From Rhizorhabdus wittichii RW1 (GTDB lineage: Bacteria; Pseudomonadota; Alphaproteobacteria; Sphingomonadales; Sphingomonadaceae): 64,000 bases of DNA. The notes below the pieces were generated by a model. It had not been told where the DNA came from, did not search any database, and saw only the letters and a program-made list of their open reading frames with translations. The translations under genes and the position numbers were made by a program. Of this stretch, positions 52,456 to 60,863 are shown piece after piece. The first letter of the stretch is position 1; the number at the start of each line of letters is the position of its first letter. Location: positions 1-64,000 of the forward strand of contig CP000699.1 of the NCBI GenBank assembly GCA_000016765.1. The letters are read 5' to 3'.

Positions 52456-53235
52456 ATGCGAGATCAGGATTTCCCGGCGGACAGCAAGCTTCCCGCCGTC
52501 ACCCTGGGTTTCTGGATCATCAAGATCCTGGCAACGACCTTGGGGGAGACCGGCGGCGATACGGTCTCGATGACGATGAACCTCGGCTATCTGGCGGGAA
52601 CCGGGATATTCCTGACCCTCCTGCTCGTCCTGGTCGGCGTGCAGATGGCGGCGCGGCGGTTCGTCCCTTCGCTCTACTGGCTGACGATCATCGCCTCGAC
52701 CATGGCGGGCACCACCATGGCGGACTTCGCCACCCGCTCCATGGGAATCGGCTATGCGGGAGGCTCGGCGCTGCTGCTGGTCTGCGTGCTGGGATCGCTG
52801 CTGACATGGTATCGCTCGCTCGGCTCGGTCGCGGTCGATCAGGTCCGGGATTCCGGGACGGAGCTGTTCTACTGGATCACAATCACCTTCTCCCAGACGC
52901 TGGGAACCGCGCTCGGCGACTGGCTCGCCGATACCGGCGGGCTCGGATATGTCGGCGCGGGGACGATATTCGGCGCGCTGCTCGCCGGCCTGGCGCTCCT
53001 CTATCTGTTCACGCCGGCCAGCCGGGTGATGCTGTTCTGGGCGGCCTTCATCCTCACCCGTCCCCTCGGCGCGACGGTGGGGGACTTCCTCGACAAGCCG
53101 ATCGACCATGGCGGCCTGGATTTCAGCCGGCCGCTGGCCTCCGCCGTGCTGGCGGGCGCGATCGTCCTGCTGATCCTGACGGTCCCGCAGCGCGCGGGCA
53201 GTTCCGCGCCCGCGGCCGGTCGGCTGGGCCGATAG
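52456..53235 (+). CDS. COG4705-like membrane protein with four internal repeats
   Basis: A 259-residue protein with about eight hydrophobic helices arranged as four repeats. Each repeat contains a short motif of the form T-x-G-x-x-x-x-D: TTLGETGGD, TMAGTTMAD, TLGTALGD and PLGATVGD, and the first three are followed by G-(L/I)-G-Y. This pattern matches the COG4705 group of inner-membrane proteins with unknown function. I chose ATG 52456 after GAGG. ATG 52444 and GTG 52396 are alternatives. The next feature is the SRP RNA. Confidence 0.72.
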   Translation: MRDQDFPADSKLPAVTLGFWIIKILATTLGETGGDTVSMTMNLGYLAGTGIFLTLLLVLVGVQMAARRFVPSLYWLTIIASTMAGTTMADFATRSMGIGYAGGSALLLVCVLGSLLTWYRSLGSVAVDQVRDSGTELFYWITITFSQTLGTALGDWLADTGGLGYVGAGTIFGALLAGLALLYLFTPASRVMLFWAAFILTRPLGATVGDFLDKPIDHGGLDFSRPLASAVLAGAIVLLILTVPQRAGSSAPAAGRLGR

Positions 53236-53280
53236 CCGGGACGGCTTGCATCCCCGGCGCCGATCCCCCATATGCGCCGC

Positions 53281-53369
53281 GGGAGTCGGGCGGACGGTGC
53301 CGTCGCCAACCCGGTCAGGTCCGGAAGGAAGCAGCCGCAACGATTTCGTATCGGGTCGTTCCGGCTCCC
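53281..53369 (+). ncRNA. ffs: signal recognition particle RNA (4.5S, bacterial small type)
   Basis: The SRP core is unmistakable. GGTCAGGTCCGGAAGGAAGC at 53313-53332 contains the GGAA tetraloop and the Ffh-binding internal loop. The outer ends GGGAGTCGG (53281-53289) and CCGGCTCCC (53361-53369) pair over nine bases, closing an 89-nt hairpin. The exact ends may extend a few bases. Position directly before dnaX is the classic bacterial arrangement. It forms the RNA part of SRP with Ffh. Confidence 0.95.
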
Positions 53370-53420
53370 ACCCCGAAAATCACCAACGACAATCCGGGCC
53401 TGCCTCGGTAAGCTCACCTC

Positions 53421-55169
53421 ATGTCCGAATCCTCGACACCCTATCGCGTCCTCGCGCGCAAATATCGGCCGCAGAATTTCAACGAGCTGATCGGCCAGGA
53501 CGCGATGGTGACGACCCTCGCCAACGCGATCCGGCGCGGCCGGCTGGCGCATGCCTTCCTGCTGACCGGCGTGCGCGGCGTCGGCAAGACCTCGACCGCG
53601 CGGCTGATCGCCAAGGCGCTCAACTGCATCGGGCCGGACGGGCAGGGCGGGCCGACGATCGATCCTTGCGGCGTCTGCGAGCCCTGCGTCGCGATCGCCG
53701 AGGGGCGGCATATCGACGTGGTCGAGATGGACGCCGCCAGCCACACCAGCATCGACGACGTCCGCGAGATCATCGAGGCGGTGCGCTATGCGTCGGTGTC
53801 GGCGCGCTACAAGATCTACATCATCGACGAAGTCCACATGCTGTCGAAGTCGGCCTTCAACGGCCTGCTCAAGACGCTGGAGGAGCCGCCGGCGCATGTG
53901 AAATTCCTGTTCGCCACGACCGAGGTGAACAAGGTCCCGATCACCGTCCTGTCGCGCTGCCAGCGCTTCGACCTGCGGCGCATCACCGCCGACAAGCTGG
54001 CCGCGCACTTCACCAACGTCGTCGCGGCCGAGGGCGTCGAGGCCGATCCCGAGGCGCTGGCGCTGATCGCGCGGGCGGCCGAAGGCTCGGCGCGCGACGG
54101 CCTGTCGATCCTCGACCAGGCGATCGCGCACGGATCGGGCCGGGTCGAGGCGCAGCAGGTTCGCGACATGCTGGGCCTGTCCGATCGTGGCGCGGTCCGC
54201 CGCCTGTTCGGCGAGATGCTGAAGGGCGACGCGGCGGCGGTGCTGGCGAGCATCCGGGGGCAATATGACCTCGGCGTCGAGCCGGTGGCGATGCTGCACG
54301 GGCTGCTTGAGACCTGCCATGCGATCACCCGCGCCAAGGTGGCCGGGACCGACGATCCCGCGCTGTCGGCCGAGGAGCGCGAGGCCTATGGCGACTGGGC
54401 CGGCAAGCTCGGCTTCGCGACGCTCCACCGGCTGTGGCAGCTCCTGCTCAAGGGCCATGGCGAGGTCCAGACCGCCGCCATGCCGATCGAGGCGGCCGAG
54501 ATGGCGCTGCTCCGCGTCGTCCATGCCAGCCAGCTTCCCGATCCGGGCGAGCTGGCGCGCCGGCTCGCCTCGGGCGACCTGAACCTGCCCGTCCAGCCCG
54601 CGCCCGCCCAGCCGCCGGCGGCCGAGCCGCAGGGGGCGCTGATGGCCGCGCCGGCGCCCATTGCCGCTCCTGCGCCTGCGCCCGCCCCGATCGAGACGCC
54701 GCCGCCGCTGGCCGCCGTGCCGGCCCCGGCCCCGGTCGTCGCTCCGGTTCCGGTCGCGATCCCCGAGCCCGAGCCGGAACCCGCGCCGCCGTCGCTGCCC
54801 GCGACCGGCGAGGCGATCCATGCGCTGCTGCTGCCGGAAAACGCGCTGCTCGCGCAGCTCTTCCACGATTATGCGGCGATCGTCCGGCTGGAAGGCGAGG
54901 AGCTGTTGATCGCGCGCCACCAGCGGCTGCCGCAGAATTTCGCCGGCGACGTCGCCAATATCCTCAAGCGATCCACCGGCCGGACCTGGTCGGTCGCTAT
55001 GGTCGACGAGGCGGGCGCGCCCTCGCTGCTCGCCCGGATCCGCGCCGAAGAGGACGCGGCGCGCGACGCCATTCTCGAATCCCCGCTGGTCAAGGCCGCT
55101 CTGGAAGCCTTTCCGGATGCCGAGCTGATCGACTACAGCGCCCCTGAAAAACGGAGTCTCGCATCATGA
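53421..55169 (+). CDS. dnaX: DNA polymerase III subunit gamma/tau
   Basis: The clamp-loader ATPase that opens the sliding clamp and links the polymerases at the fork. Walker A GVRGVGKT is near residue 50, a four-cysteine zinc module includes DPCGVCEPC, and Walker B is in YIIDEVHML followed by SRC (sensor 1 region). A long Pro/Ala linker, about residues 395-465, separates the ATPase from the C-terminal tau part. No clear slippery A-run for gamma production is visible. It is 582 residues long and overlaps the ybaB gene (ATGA). Confidence 0.97.
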   Translation: MSESSTPYRVLARKYRPQNFNELIGQDAMVTTLANAIRRGRLAHAFLLTGVRGVGKTSTARLIAKALNCIGPDGQGGPTIDPCGVCEPCVAIAEGRHIDVVEMDAASHTSIDDVREIIEAVRYASVSARYKIYIIDEVHMLSKSAFNGLLKTLEEPPAHVKFLFATTEVNKVPITVLSRCQRFDLRRITADKLAAHFTNVVAAEGVEADPEALALIARAAEGSARDGLSILDQAIAHGSGRVEAQQVRDMLGLSDRGAVRRLFGEMLKGDAAAVLASIRGQYDLGVEPVAMLHGLLETCHAITRAKVAGTDDPALSAEEREAYGDWAGKLGFATLHRLWQLLLKGHGEVQTAAMPIEAAEMALLRVVHASQLPDPGELARRLASGDLNLPVQPAPAQPPAAEPQGALMAAPAPIAAPAPAPAPIETPPPLAAVPAPAPVVAPVPVAIPEPEPEPAPPSLPATGEAIHALLLPENALLAQLFHDYAAIVRLEGEELLIARHQRLPQNFAGDVANILKRSTGRTWSVAMVDEAGAPSLLARIRAEEDAARDAILESPLVKAALEAFPDAELIDYSAPEKRSLAS

Positions 55170-55504
55170 AAAGCCTCGAGGAAATGATCGCCGCCGCGCA
55201 GAGCGCCGCGCAGACGATCCAGACGCAGATGGAACAGGCCCAGACCGTGCTCGACACGATCGAGGTCGAAGGCGCGGCCGGCGGCGGCCTCGTCAAGATC
55301 CGCGCCACCGCCAAGGGCCGCATCCTCGGCGTGGCGATCGACGATTCGCTGATGGAATTGTCCGAGAAGCAGATGCTCGAGGACCTGATCACCGCCGCGA
55401 TCAACGATTGCCGGACCAAGGCCGACGCCGCCTCCAACGCCGAGATGGCGAAGCTGACCCAGGGGCTGCCGATCCCGCCCGGCTTCAAGATGCCGTTCAG
55501 CTGA
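55166..55504 (+). CDS. YbaB/EbfC nucleoid-associated protein
   Basis: A 112-residue DNA-binding dimer of the YbaB/EbfC family, which organises the nucleoid. It shows the helix-strand-helix layout: a Gln-rich first helix, then EGAAGGGLVKIRATAKGRI and a helical C-terminus. It overlaps dnaX by four bases. The recR gene that commonly follows in other bacteria is not here. A repeat and the convergent mtgA gene follow instead. Confidence 0.94.
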   Translation: MKSLEEMIAAAQSAAQTIQTQMEQAQTVLDTIEVEGAAGGGLVKIRATAKGRILGVAIDDSLMELSEKQMLEDLITAAINDCRTKADAASNAEMAKLTQGLPIPPGFKMPFS

Positions 55505-55520
55505 CGCCCGCTTGCGAGGC

Positions 55521-55646
55521 GTCATCCTGAACTTGTTTCAGGATCCACCAAGCCGCGCATCAGGGCTGTGCGTTCGCAGCGTCGTCCACGAAGCCTGCTG
55601 GTTCGCGCCTGCGGGCCGGTGGATGCTGAATCAAGTTCAGCATGAC
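55521..55646. repeat. paired-hairpin repeat, CTGAA...TTCAG family
   Basis: Left arm 55521-55547 forms ATCCTGAA / TTCAGGAT. Right arm 55620-55646 forms ATGCTGAA / TTCAGCAT. Outer ends are again GTCAT and ATGAC, and inner ends are CCA and TGG. The stems differ from each other at one position that is compensated within each arm. It lies between convergent ybaB and mtgA. The spacer is 72 bases, longer than in other families. Confidence 0.8.
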
Positions 55647-55678
55647 GAAGGGATGGGGGAAGGCACTTCCCCTCAAGC

Positions 55679-56374
55679 TCACTTCAAACAGCCATCCTGC
55701 CCGTAACGCTGCACCTGGCCCATCCGCCGGGCGATCCGGTCGCCGTAGCGGCGGGTGAAGCCGGTCGGGGAGATCGCCTCGCGCTTCTTCGGCAGCGGCA
55801 GGACGGCGGCGATGCGCGCCGCCTCGGCGCGGCTGAGGCGCGACGCGTCATGGTGGAAATAGCGCATCGCCCCGGCATTGGCGCCATAGGTGCCGATCCC
55901 GGTCTCGGCGATGTTGAGATAGACCTCCATGATCCGCTTCTTCGGCCAGAGCAGTTCGATCAGCACGGTGAACCAGGCTTCGAACGCCTTGCGGACATAG
56001 CCGCCATTCTGCCACAGGAACGCGTTCTTCGCGGTCTGCTGGCTGATCGTCGACCCGCCCCTGATCCGCCGGTCGCCCTGGAAATTGCTCTCCATCGCCT
56101 TCTGGATCGCCTTGAAGTCGAAGCCGTGGTGCGAGCAGAAATTGCCGTCCTCGGCGGCGATCGCGGCGAGCGGCATGTTGGGCGACATCGTGTCGATCGA
56201 CATCCAGTCCTTGGCGATGCCGCGTCCGTCGAAGGCGTTGACGATCATCGTCGTGGTGACGGGCGGCGGCACGAAGCGATAGATGCCGACCCAGATCACC
56301 GAGCCGATCACGAAGATGATCAGCGCGCGGACGATCCAGCGAAGCGCGCGGCGCGCGAAGGACTCTCTGGCCAT
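55679..56374 (-). CDS. mtgA: monofunctional biosynthetic peptidoglycan transglycosylase
   Basis: A GT51 enzyme that polymerises lipid II into glycan chains at the outer face of the inner membrane. The 231-residue protein has one N-terminal membrane helix (about residues 11-32), the catalytic Glu in AAEDGNFCSHHGFD, and the family motif RGGSTISQQTAKN. ATG 56374 is preferred, and a longer frame starts at 56425 within the upstream gene. It lies 13 bases after the GT-C-like gene in the same direction. Confidence 0.94.
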   Translation of the reverse strand: MARESFARRALRWIVRALIIFVIGSVIWVGIYRFVPPPVTTTMIVNAFDGRGIAKDWMSIDTMSPNMPLAAIAAEDGNFCSHHGFDFKAIQKAMESNFQGDRRIRGGSTISQQTAKNAFLWQNGGYVRKAFEAWFTVLIELLWPKKRIMEVYLNIAETGIGTYGANAGAMRYFHHDASRLSRAEAARIAAVLPLPKKREAISPTGFTRRYGDRIARRMGQVQRYGQDGCLK

Positions 56375-56387
56375 GATGGGCCGCTTA

Positions 56388-57884
56388 TCAGCGGTCGGCA
56401 CGAACGATAAGGCCGTTTTCGCCACGGATCAGGCTGAGCCGCGCTTTTTCGAGCCCGCCCAGGCCGGCTGCCTTCAGCACCTGCGCGGGCTTCACGCGCT
56501 TCTTCGACGGCACCCGCTCGATCCATAGCAGCACCGGGCAGCGGCCAGGCGCGGCGGTCGCCGGGCGGTCGCGCGGGATGACGATCGCGGTGAAGCCGTA
56601 GCTGCGCGCCAGCCGCTTATAGCCGATCGTGAAGACCGGCTCCTCGCGCCGCGCCGCGCGCGACGCGCTGCCGTCGTCGAGCCGCCAGCCCGACACGGCG
56701 AAGACCTGCGTCTGCGGGCAGGCCGCGACGATCCGCGAGATGTGCTTGGCGCCCGATTGCCAGCCGCTGCCGCTGCCGTTCACCGTCGCCGACACCGTCA
56801 CCGACAGGATGGCGACGCCCGCCAGCGCGTTCATCCACATCCGGCGGTCGGCGATCTTGGCGCCCGCCGTCGCCATCAGCGCGGTGACCAGCACCGCGAC
56901 GTCGCTGCTGTTGCTGAAGGTGATCAGCCGGCGTTGCGCGTCGATCTGCATGATCGCGACCAGCGCCGCGACCAGCGCCGCGCCGATGATGATCGCGAAG
57001 CCGGTATCGCCCCGGGTCCATTGCTCGCGACCGAGATAGCCGCCGGCCAGCGCGATCGGATTGTGCAGGATGGTGCCGAACAGCAGCGCGGCGAGGATGG
57101 CGCCCGCCGAGCCGTAGCTCATCTCGATCCAGTTCTGGTACAGGTCGAAATTCGCCGCCCACGCGCCGGCCTGCCAGGAGATCATGGCGATGACCGTCGC
57201 CACCGCCAGCGCCACCGTGATCAGCAGCGATCGCGCCCAGCGGCGCAGCCCGCGCGCGATCGCCGCGAGGATCGTCGCCATCGCGACGATGCCGCCGAAC
57301 AGCGCGCCGCCATAGTCGATCGTGATCGCGGCGAAGGTGGCGGGCAGGGCGAACAGCGCCAGCACGGCGTCGGTCTTGCGGCGATAGTCCTTCTGGACGA
57401 ACAGGACATGGCGGACGAGGAGGATCTGGATCGCGAAGGCCGCGAGCTGCCAGAAATCGCCGCGATAGACACCGAAGGCGCGGACCGCGGCCGGTGTCGA
57501 CAGGACCAGCAGCAGGAAGATGGCGAAGAAGGGGGCCTCGTCGGGCAGCCGCCTGGAGAAAGCGCGGACGGCGAGGACGAGCAGGACGACCGCCGGCAGC
57601 GAGGAGATGAGTCGGGCCAGCGGGATCGAGTCGATCCCCACCATGTGCAGCAGCGTCGCCCAGGCGTCGAAGACCGGGGGGCGGATATCCAGGATCCACC
57701 GCTCCTCGACCAGCTTCGCCAGCCCGCGCGTCGAATCCGACAGATAGATCGTCCAATGGTCGTCGAGCGTCGGCCCCCCGAGCAGCGCCGCCGCCGCCAG
57801 GGCCGTGACGATGATCGCCAGCGCCACGGCCACGGCCGCATCGCCGGCACGGCGCCCCCCGCCTGCCTTCATGTCCCCCATCAT
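56388..57884 (-). CDS. polytopic membrane protein, probable GT-C (GT39-like) glycosyltransferase
   Basis: A 498-residue protein with about ten hydrophobic helices. After the first helix the periplasmic loop contains GPTLDDHWTIYL, an acidic pair in the position where GT-C transferases such as PMT and ArnT hold their catalytic Asp. A C-terminal soluble tail of about 130 residues follows. These enzymes move sugars from polyprenyl phosphates to lipid or protein acceptors. The assignment is by topology and motif position only. It is upstream of mtgA and probably co-transcribed. Confidence 0.6.
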   Translation of the reverse strand: MMGDMKAGGGRRAGDAAVAVALAIIVTALAAAALLGGPTLDDHWTIYLSDSTRGLAKLVEERWILDIRPPVFDAWATLLHMVGIDSIPLARLISSLPAVVLLVLAVRAFSRRLPDEAPFFAIFLLLVLSTPAAVRAFGVYRGDFWQLAAFAIQILLVRHVLFVQKDYRRKTDAVLALFALPATFAAITIDYGGALFGGIVAMATILAAIARGLRRWARSLLITVALAVATVIAMISWQAGAWAANFDLYQNWIEMSYGSAGAILAALLFGTILHNPIALAGGYLGREQWTRGDTGFAIIIGAALVAALVAIMQIDAQRRLITFSNSSDVAVLVTALMATAGAKIADRRMWMNALAGVAILSVTVSATVNGSGSGWQSGAKHISRIVAACPQTQVFAVSGWRLDDGSASRAARREEPVFTIGYKRLARSYGFTAIVIPRDRPATAAPGRCPVLLWIERVPSKKRVKPAQVLKAAGLGGLEKARLSLIRGENGLIVRADR

Positions 57885-57947
57885 GGCGCCATCCTAGCAC
57901 GAAAAACAACGCTGTCAGTGGATCACGTCACAGAGTAGGAATTCGTC

Positions 57948-58745
57948 ATGTTCGCGCGGTTCCTGGGATGGCTTGCGATGGCGCTGCCGGCGGCGGGCGC
58001 GGCGGCGGAGATGCGCGATTATTGCCCCGACCGGCCGGGGCTGGGCACGCCGGCTTGCACGATCGACCGGGGCCATGTCTCGGTCGAGGTCGGGCTGGCC
58101 GACTGGACGCTCGACCGCCAGGCCGGCGAGCGCGACGACAGGCTGCTGCTCGGCGACCTGCTCGTCCGCTACGGAATCGGCGACCGCACCGAGGTCCAGT
58201 TCGGTTGGACGAGTTTCGGGCGGGAGCATGACCGCGATCGTTCCGCCGGCCTGCGGCTGCGCGAGAGCGGGGTCGGCGACGTGACGGTCGCGCTCCGCCA
58301 CAACCTGCTCCACCCGGACGGATCGGCGCTGTCGGTTGCGCTGATGCCCTTCGCGACGTTGCCGGTGGGCCGCGAACCGATCGGCGCGGGCGACTGGGGC
58401 GCCGGCTTCCGGCTGCCCGTCTCCTACGAGATCGACGAGACCTTCGCGCTCGAATGGGTTCCCGAGGTCGATGCGGCGGTCGATTCGGACGGGAAGGGGC
58501 GGCACCTCGCTTATGGCACGGTCGCCGGGGTCGCCGCGAAGCTGGGCCCGACGCTGTCCGCGACGCTCGAATATCAGTTCACCCGCGATCGCGACCCGTC
58601 GGGCCATGAGAGCCAGCAGCTCGGCGGCCTGTCGCTCGCCTGGCAGCCGCGCGACGACCTCCAGTTCGACATCGGCGCCAATGGCGGGCTCGACCGCCAT
58701 GCGCCCGACGTCGAGCTCTATGTCGGCGTGTCGCGGCGGTTTTGA
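57948..58745 (+). CDS. outer-membrane beta-barrel protein, MetA-pathway transporter-like
   Basis: A 265-residue exported protein with a signal peptide (MFARFLGWLAMALPAAGAAA). The mature part is a series of alternating strands ending in Phe, typical of an outer-membrane barrel (VELYVGVSRRF). Strand motifs such as GIGDRTEVQFGW and VGDVTVALRHNLL match the transporter family first named for phenol meta-degradation clusters. The solute is unknown, and no catabolic genes are nearby. Confidence 0.75.
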   Translation: MFARFLGWLAMALPAAGAAAEMRDYCPDRPGLGTPACTIDRGHVSVEVGLADWTLDRQAGERDDRLLLGDLLVRYGIGDRTEVQFGWTSFGREHDRDRSAGLRLRESGVGDVTVALRHNLLHPDGSALSVALMPFATLPVGREPIGAGDWGAGFRLPVSYEIDETFALEWVPEVDAAVDSDGKGRHLAYGTVAGVAAKLGPTLSATLEYQFTRDRDPSGHESQQLGGLSLAWQPRDDLQFDIGANGGLDRHAPDVELYVGVSRRF

Positions 58746-58755
58746 GTTTTTCCCC

Positions 58756-58844
58756 GTCATTCCAGCGAAAGCTGAAATCTCCCTGCCTTCCTGCGCGGAT
58801 GACCGGGGAGAGGAAAGGGAGATCCTGGCTTTCGCCAGGATGAC
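58756..58844. repeat. paired-hairpin repeat, CCAGCGAAAGCTGG family
   Basis: The left arm (58756-58782) has stem ATTCCAGC / GCTGAAAT with one mismatch. The right arm (58818-58844) has ATCCTGGC / GCCAGGAT, perfectly paired. Outer ends are GTCAT and ATGAC. The same family occurs as a single hairpin at 16587. It lies between convergent genes and may terminate both. Confidence 0.75.
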
Positions 58845-58879
58845 GTGGAGAGGGGAGTGCCGCCGGACACTCCCCAGGA

Positions 58880-59785
58880 TCACATCGCCGGCAGCAGGCG
58901 CTTCTCGCCGGCGATCCGCATCATCGCCTTCTGCAGCTTGTCGAAGGCGCGAACCTCGATCTGGCGGACTCGCTCGCGGCTGACGCCATAGACCTGGCTC
59001 AGCTCCTCGAGCGTCTTGGGCTCGTCGACCAGGCGCCGCTCGACCAGGATATGCTTCTCGCGATCGTTGAGCGCGGCCAGCGCCTCGTTGAGCATGTTGT
59101 GGCGGACCGACTTCTCCTCGACCTCGGCCAGCCGCTCGTCCTGGAGCGGGCCCTGGTCGACCAGCATGTCCTGCCACTCGCCTTCGCCGTCCTCGTTCAT
59201 CGAAACGTTGAGCGACGCGTCGCCGCCCATCGACATGCGGCGGTTCATGCTCGTCACCTCTTCCTCGGACACGCCGAGGTCGGTGGCGATCTTCTTGAGG
59301 TCCTCGGGCTTGAGGTCGCCGTCCTCGAACGCTTCGAGCTGCGACTTCATCCGCCGCAGGTTGAAGAACAGCTTCTTCTGCGCCGCGGTGGTGCCCATCT
59401 TCACCAGGCTCCACGACCGCAGGATATATTCCTGGATCGACGCCTTGATCCACCACATCGCATAGGTGGCGAGACGGAAGCCCCGGTCGGGCTCGAATTT
59501 CTTCACGCCCTGCATCAGGCCGATATTGCCTTCGGAGATGAGCTCGCTGGCCGGCAGGCCATAGCCGCGATAGCCCATCGCGATCTTCGCGACGAGACGC
59601 AGGTGCGAGGTGACGAGACGGGTCGCCGCCTCGGGATCGCCATGCTCCTGGAAGCGCTTGGCGAGCATATATTCCTCTTCCGCCGTCAGCAGCGGAAACT
59701 TCCGGATCTCGGCCAGATAGCGGTTGAGGCTCTGCTCCCCGCCCAGCGCGGGGATCGTGGCGGGCACGTTCTTTCCGCTTGCCAT
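58880..59785 (-). CDS. rpoH: RNA polymerase sigma-32 factor RpoH
   Basis: The heat-shock sigma factor. The 301-residue protein has region 2 with GFRLATYAMWWIKASIQEYI, the diagnostic RpoH box QKKLFFNLRRMK, and region 4 with the helix-turn-helix LEELSQVYGVSRERVRQIE. I chose ATG 59785 with GGGAG upstream. A frame from 59830 is longer but has no family match. It lies 95 bases downstream of rluD on the same strand and probably has its own promoter in that gap. Confidence 0.96.
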   Translation of the reverse strand: MASGKNVPATIPALGGEQSLNRYLAEIRKFPLLTAEEEYMLAKRFQEHGDPEAATRLVTSHLRLVAKIAMGYRGYGLPASELISEGNIGLMQGVKKFEPDRGFRLATYAMWWIKASIQEYILRSWSLVKMGTTAAQKKLFFNLRRMKSQLEAFEDGDLKPEDLKKIATDLGVSEEEVTSMNRRMSMGGDASLNVSMNEDGEGEWQDMLVDQGPLQDERLAEVEEKSVRHNMLNEALAALNDREKHILVERRLVDEPKTLEELSQVYGVSRERVRQIEVRAFDKLQKAMMRIAGEKRLLPAM

Positions 59786-59880
59786 GATCAACTTACTCCC
59801 TCGTCGGCGCGCCGGCATGGTGCGCCGCAACCTTGTGTGTGTCGATAGGGGAGAATCACTCCCGTACCGTTCTGTAACAT

Positions 59881-60846
59881 CTATAGCACCCTTACACGCA
59901 GTTCGCTGAACAAATCCTGCATATCCTGCGGAATTTCGCTATCGAAAGATAAAGCCGCGCTTGTCACCGGATGGATGAAGCCCAGCCGGGCCGCGTGCAG
60001 CGCCTGGCGATGGAATTTCAAACGGTTGAGCAACTCGCGATGTTCCGGCCGGCTGCGCCCGTAAACCGGGTCGCCGAGCAGCGGATGGCCGAGCGAGGCC
60101 ATGTGGACGCGCACCTGGTGGGTGCGACCCGTCTCCAGCCGGCATTCGACCAGCGCGGCGCGGCGCAGCGGCTCGATCACGCTGTAATGGGTGACGGCGC
60201 GCTTGCCGCGCCCGTCGGCGACGATCGCGATCTTCTTGCGGTCGGCGGTCGAGCGCGCGAGCGGCGCGTCGACCGTCCCGGCAGCAAGGCGCGGCGTTCC
60301 CGCCACGATCGCCCGGTAGCGCCGGTCGATGCTGTGCCGGGCGAACTGCGCCGCCAGCCCGACATGGGCCGGATCGGTCTTGGCGGCGACCATCAGCCCC
60401 GACGTGTCCTTGTCGATGCGGTGGACGATGCCGGGCCGTTCGACCCCGCCGATCCCCGACAGGCTGCCCCGGCAATGGTGGAGCAGCGCGTTGACCAGCG
60501 TCCCGTCGGGATTGCCGGCCGCCGGATGGACGACCAGCCCGGCGGGCTTGTCGATGACGATCAGATGTTCGTCCTCATAGGCGACGACGAGCGGGATATC
60601 CTGCGCCGCGTTGTGCGCGGGGGCGGGATCGGGGACGATCACCGCGAAGCGCGCGCCGGGCGCGACCTTCATCGCAGGATCGCGGGCGAGCGCGCCGTCG
60701 GCGTGGCTGACCTGGCCGGAGGAGATCAGCGCCTTCAGCCGCTCGCGCGACAATGTCGGCAGCGCCGCGGCCAACGCCCGGTCGAGCCGCCAGCCCTCGG
60801 CATCCTGCGGCACCACGGCATGCAATGTCGATTTCCCCCCGGTCAT
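59881..60846 (-). CDS. rluD: RluA-family pseudouridine synthase (RluD-like)
   Basis: The enzyme converts uridines in 23S rRNA to pseudouridine. The 321-residue protein has an N-terminal S4 RNA-binding domain (LSRERLKALISSGQVSHADG), the catalytic Asp in HRIDKDTSGLMV and the substrate motifs YRAIVAG and RTHQVRVHMASLGHPLLGD. RluD is the best match by domain order and length, but RluC cannot be excluded. I chose ATG 60846. Only 17 bases separate it from the divergent JAMM gene. Confidence 0.93.
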   Translation of the reverse strand: MTGGKSTLHAVVPQDAEGWRLDRALAAALPTLSRERLKALISSGQVSHADGALARDPAMKVAPGARFAVIVPDPAPAHNAAQDIPLVVAYEDEHLIVIDKPAGLVVHPAAGNPDGTLVNALLHHCRGSLSGIGGVERPGIVHRIDKDTSGLMVAAKTDPAHVGLAAQFARHSIDRRYRAIVAGTPRLAAGTVDAPLARSTADRKKIAIVADGRGKRAVTHYSVIEPLRRAALVECRLETGRTHQVRVHMASLGHPLLGDPVYGRSRPEHRELLNRLKFHRQALHAARLGFIHPVTSAALSFDSEIPQDMQDLFSELRVRVL

Positions 60847-60863
60847 CCTGTAGCGATGTGGCG

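Noticed and set aside
53421-55169. Programmed frameshift in dnaX giving gamma
   Set aside because: No A-rich slippery heptamer with a downstream stem could be seen around the linker.
59786-59880. CCCCTAT upstream of rpoH as a sigma-32 -10 element
   Set aside because: No CTTGAA-like -35 element at a fitting distance.
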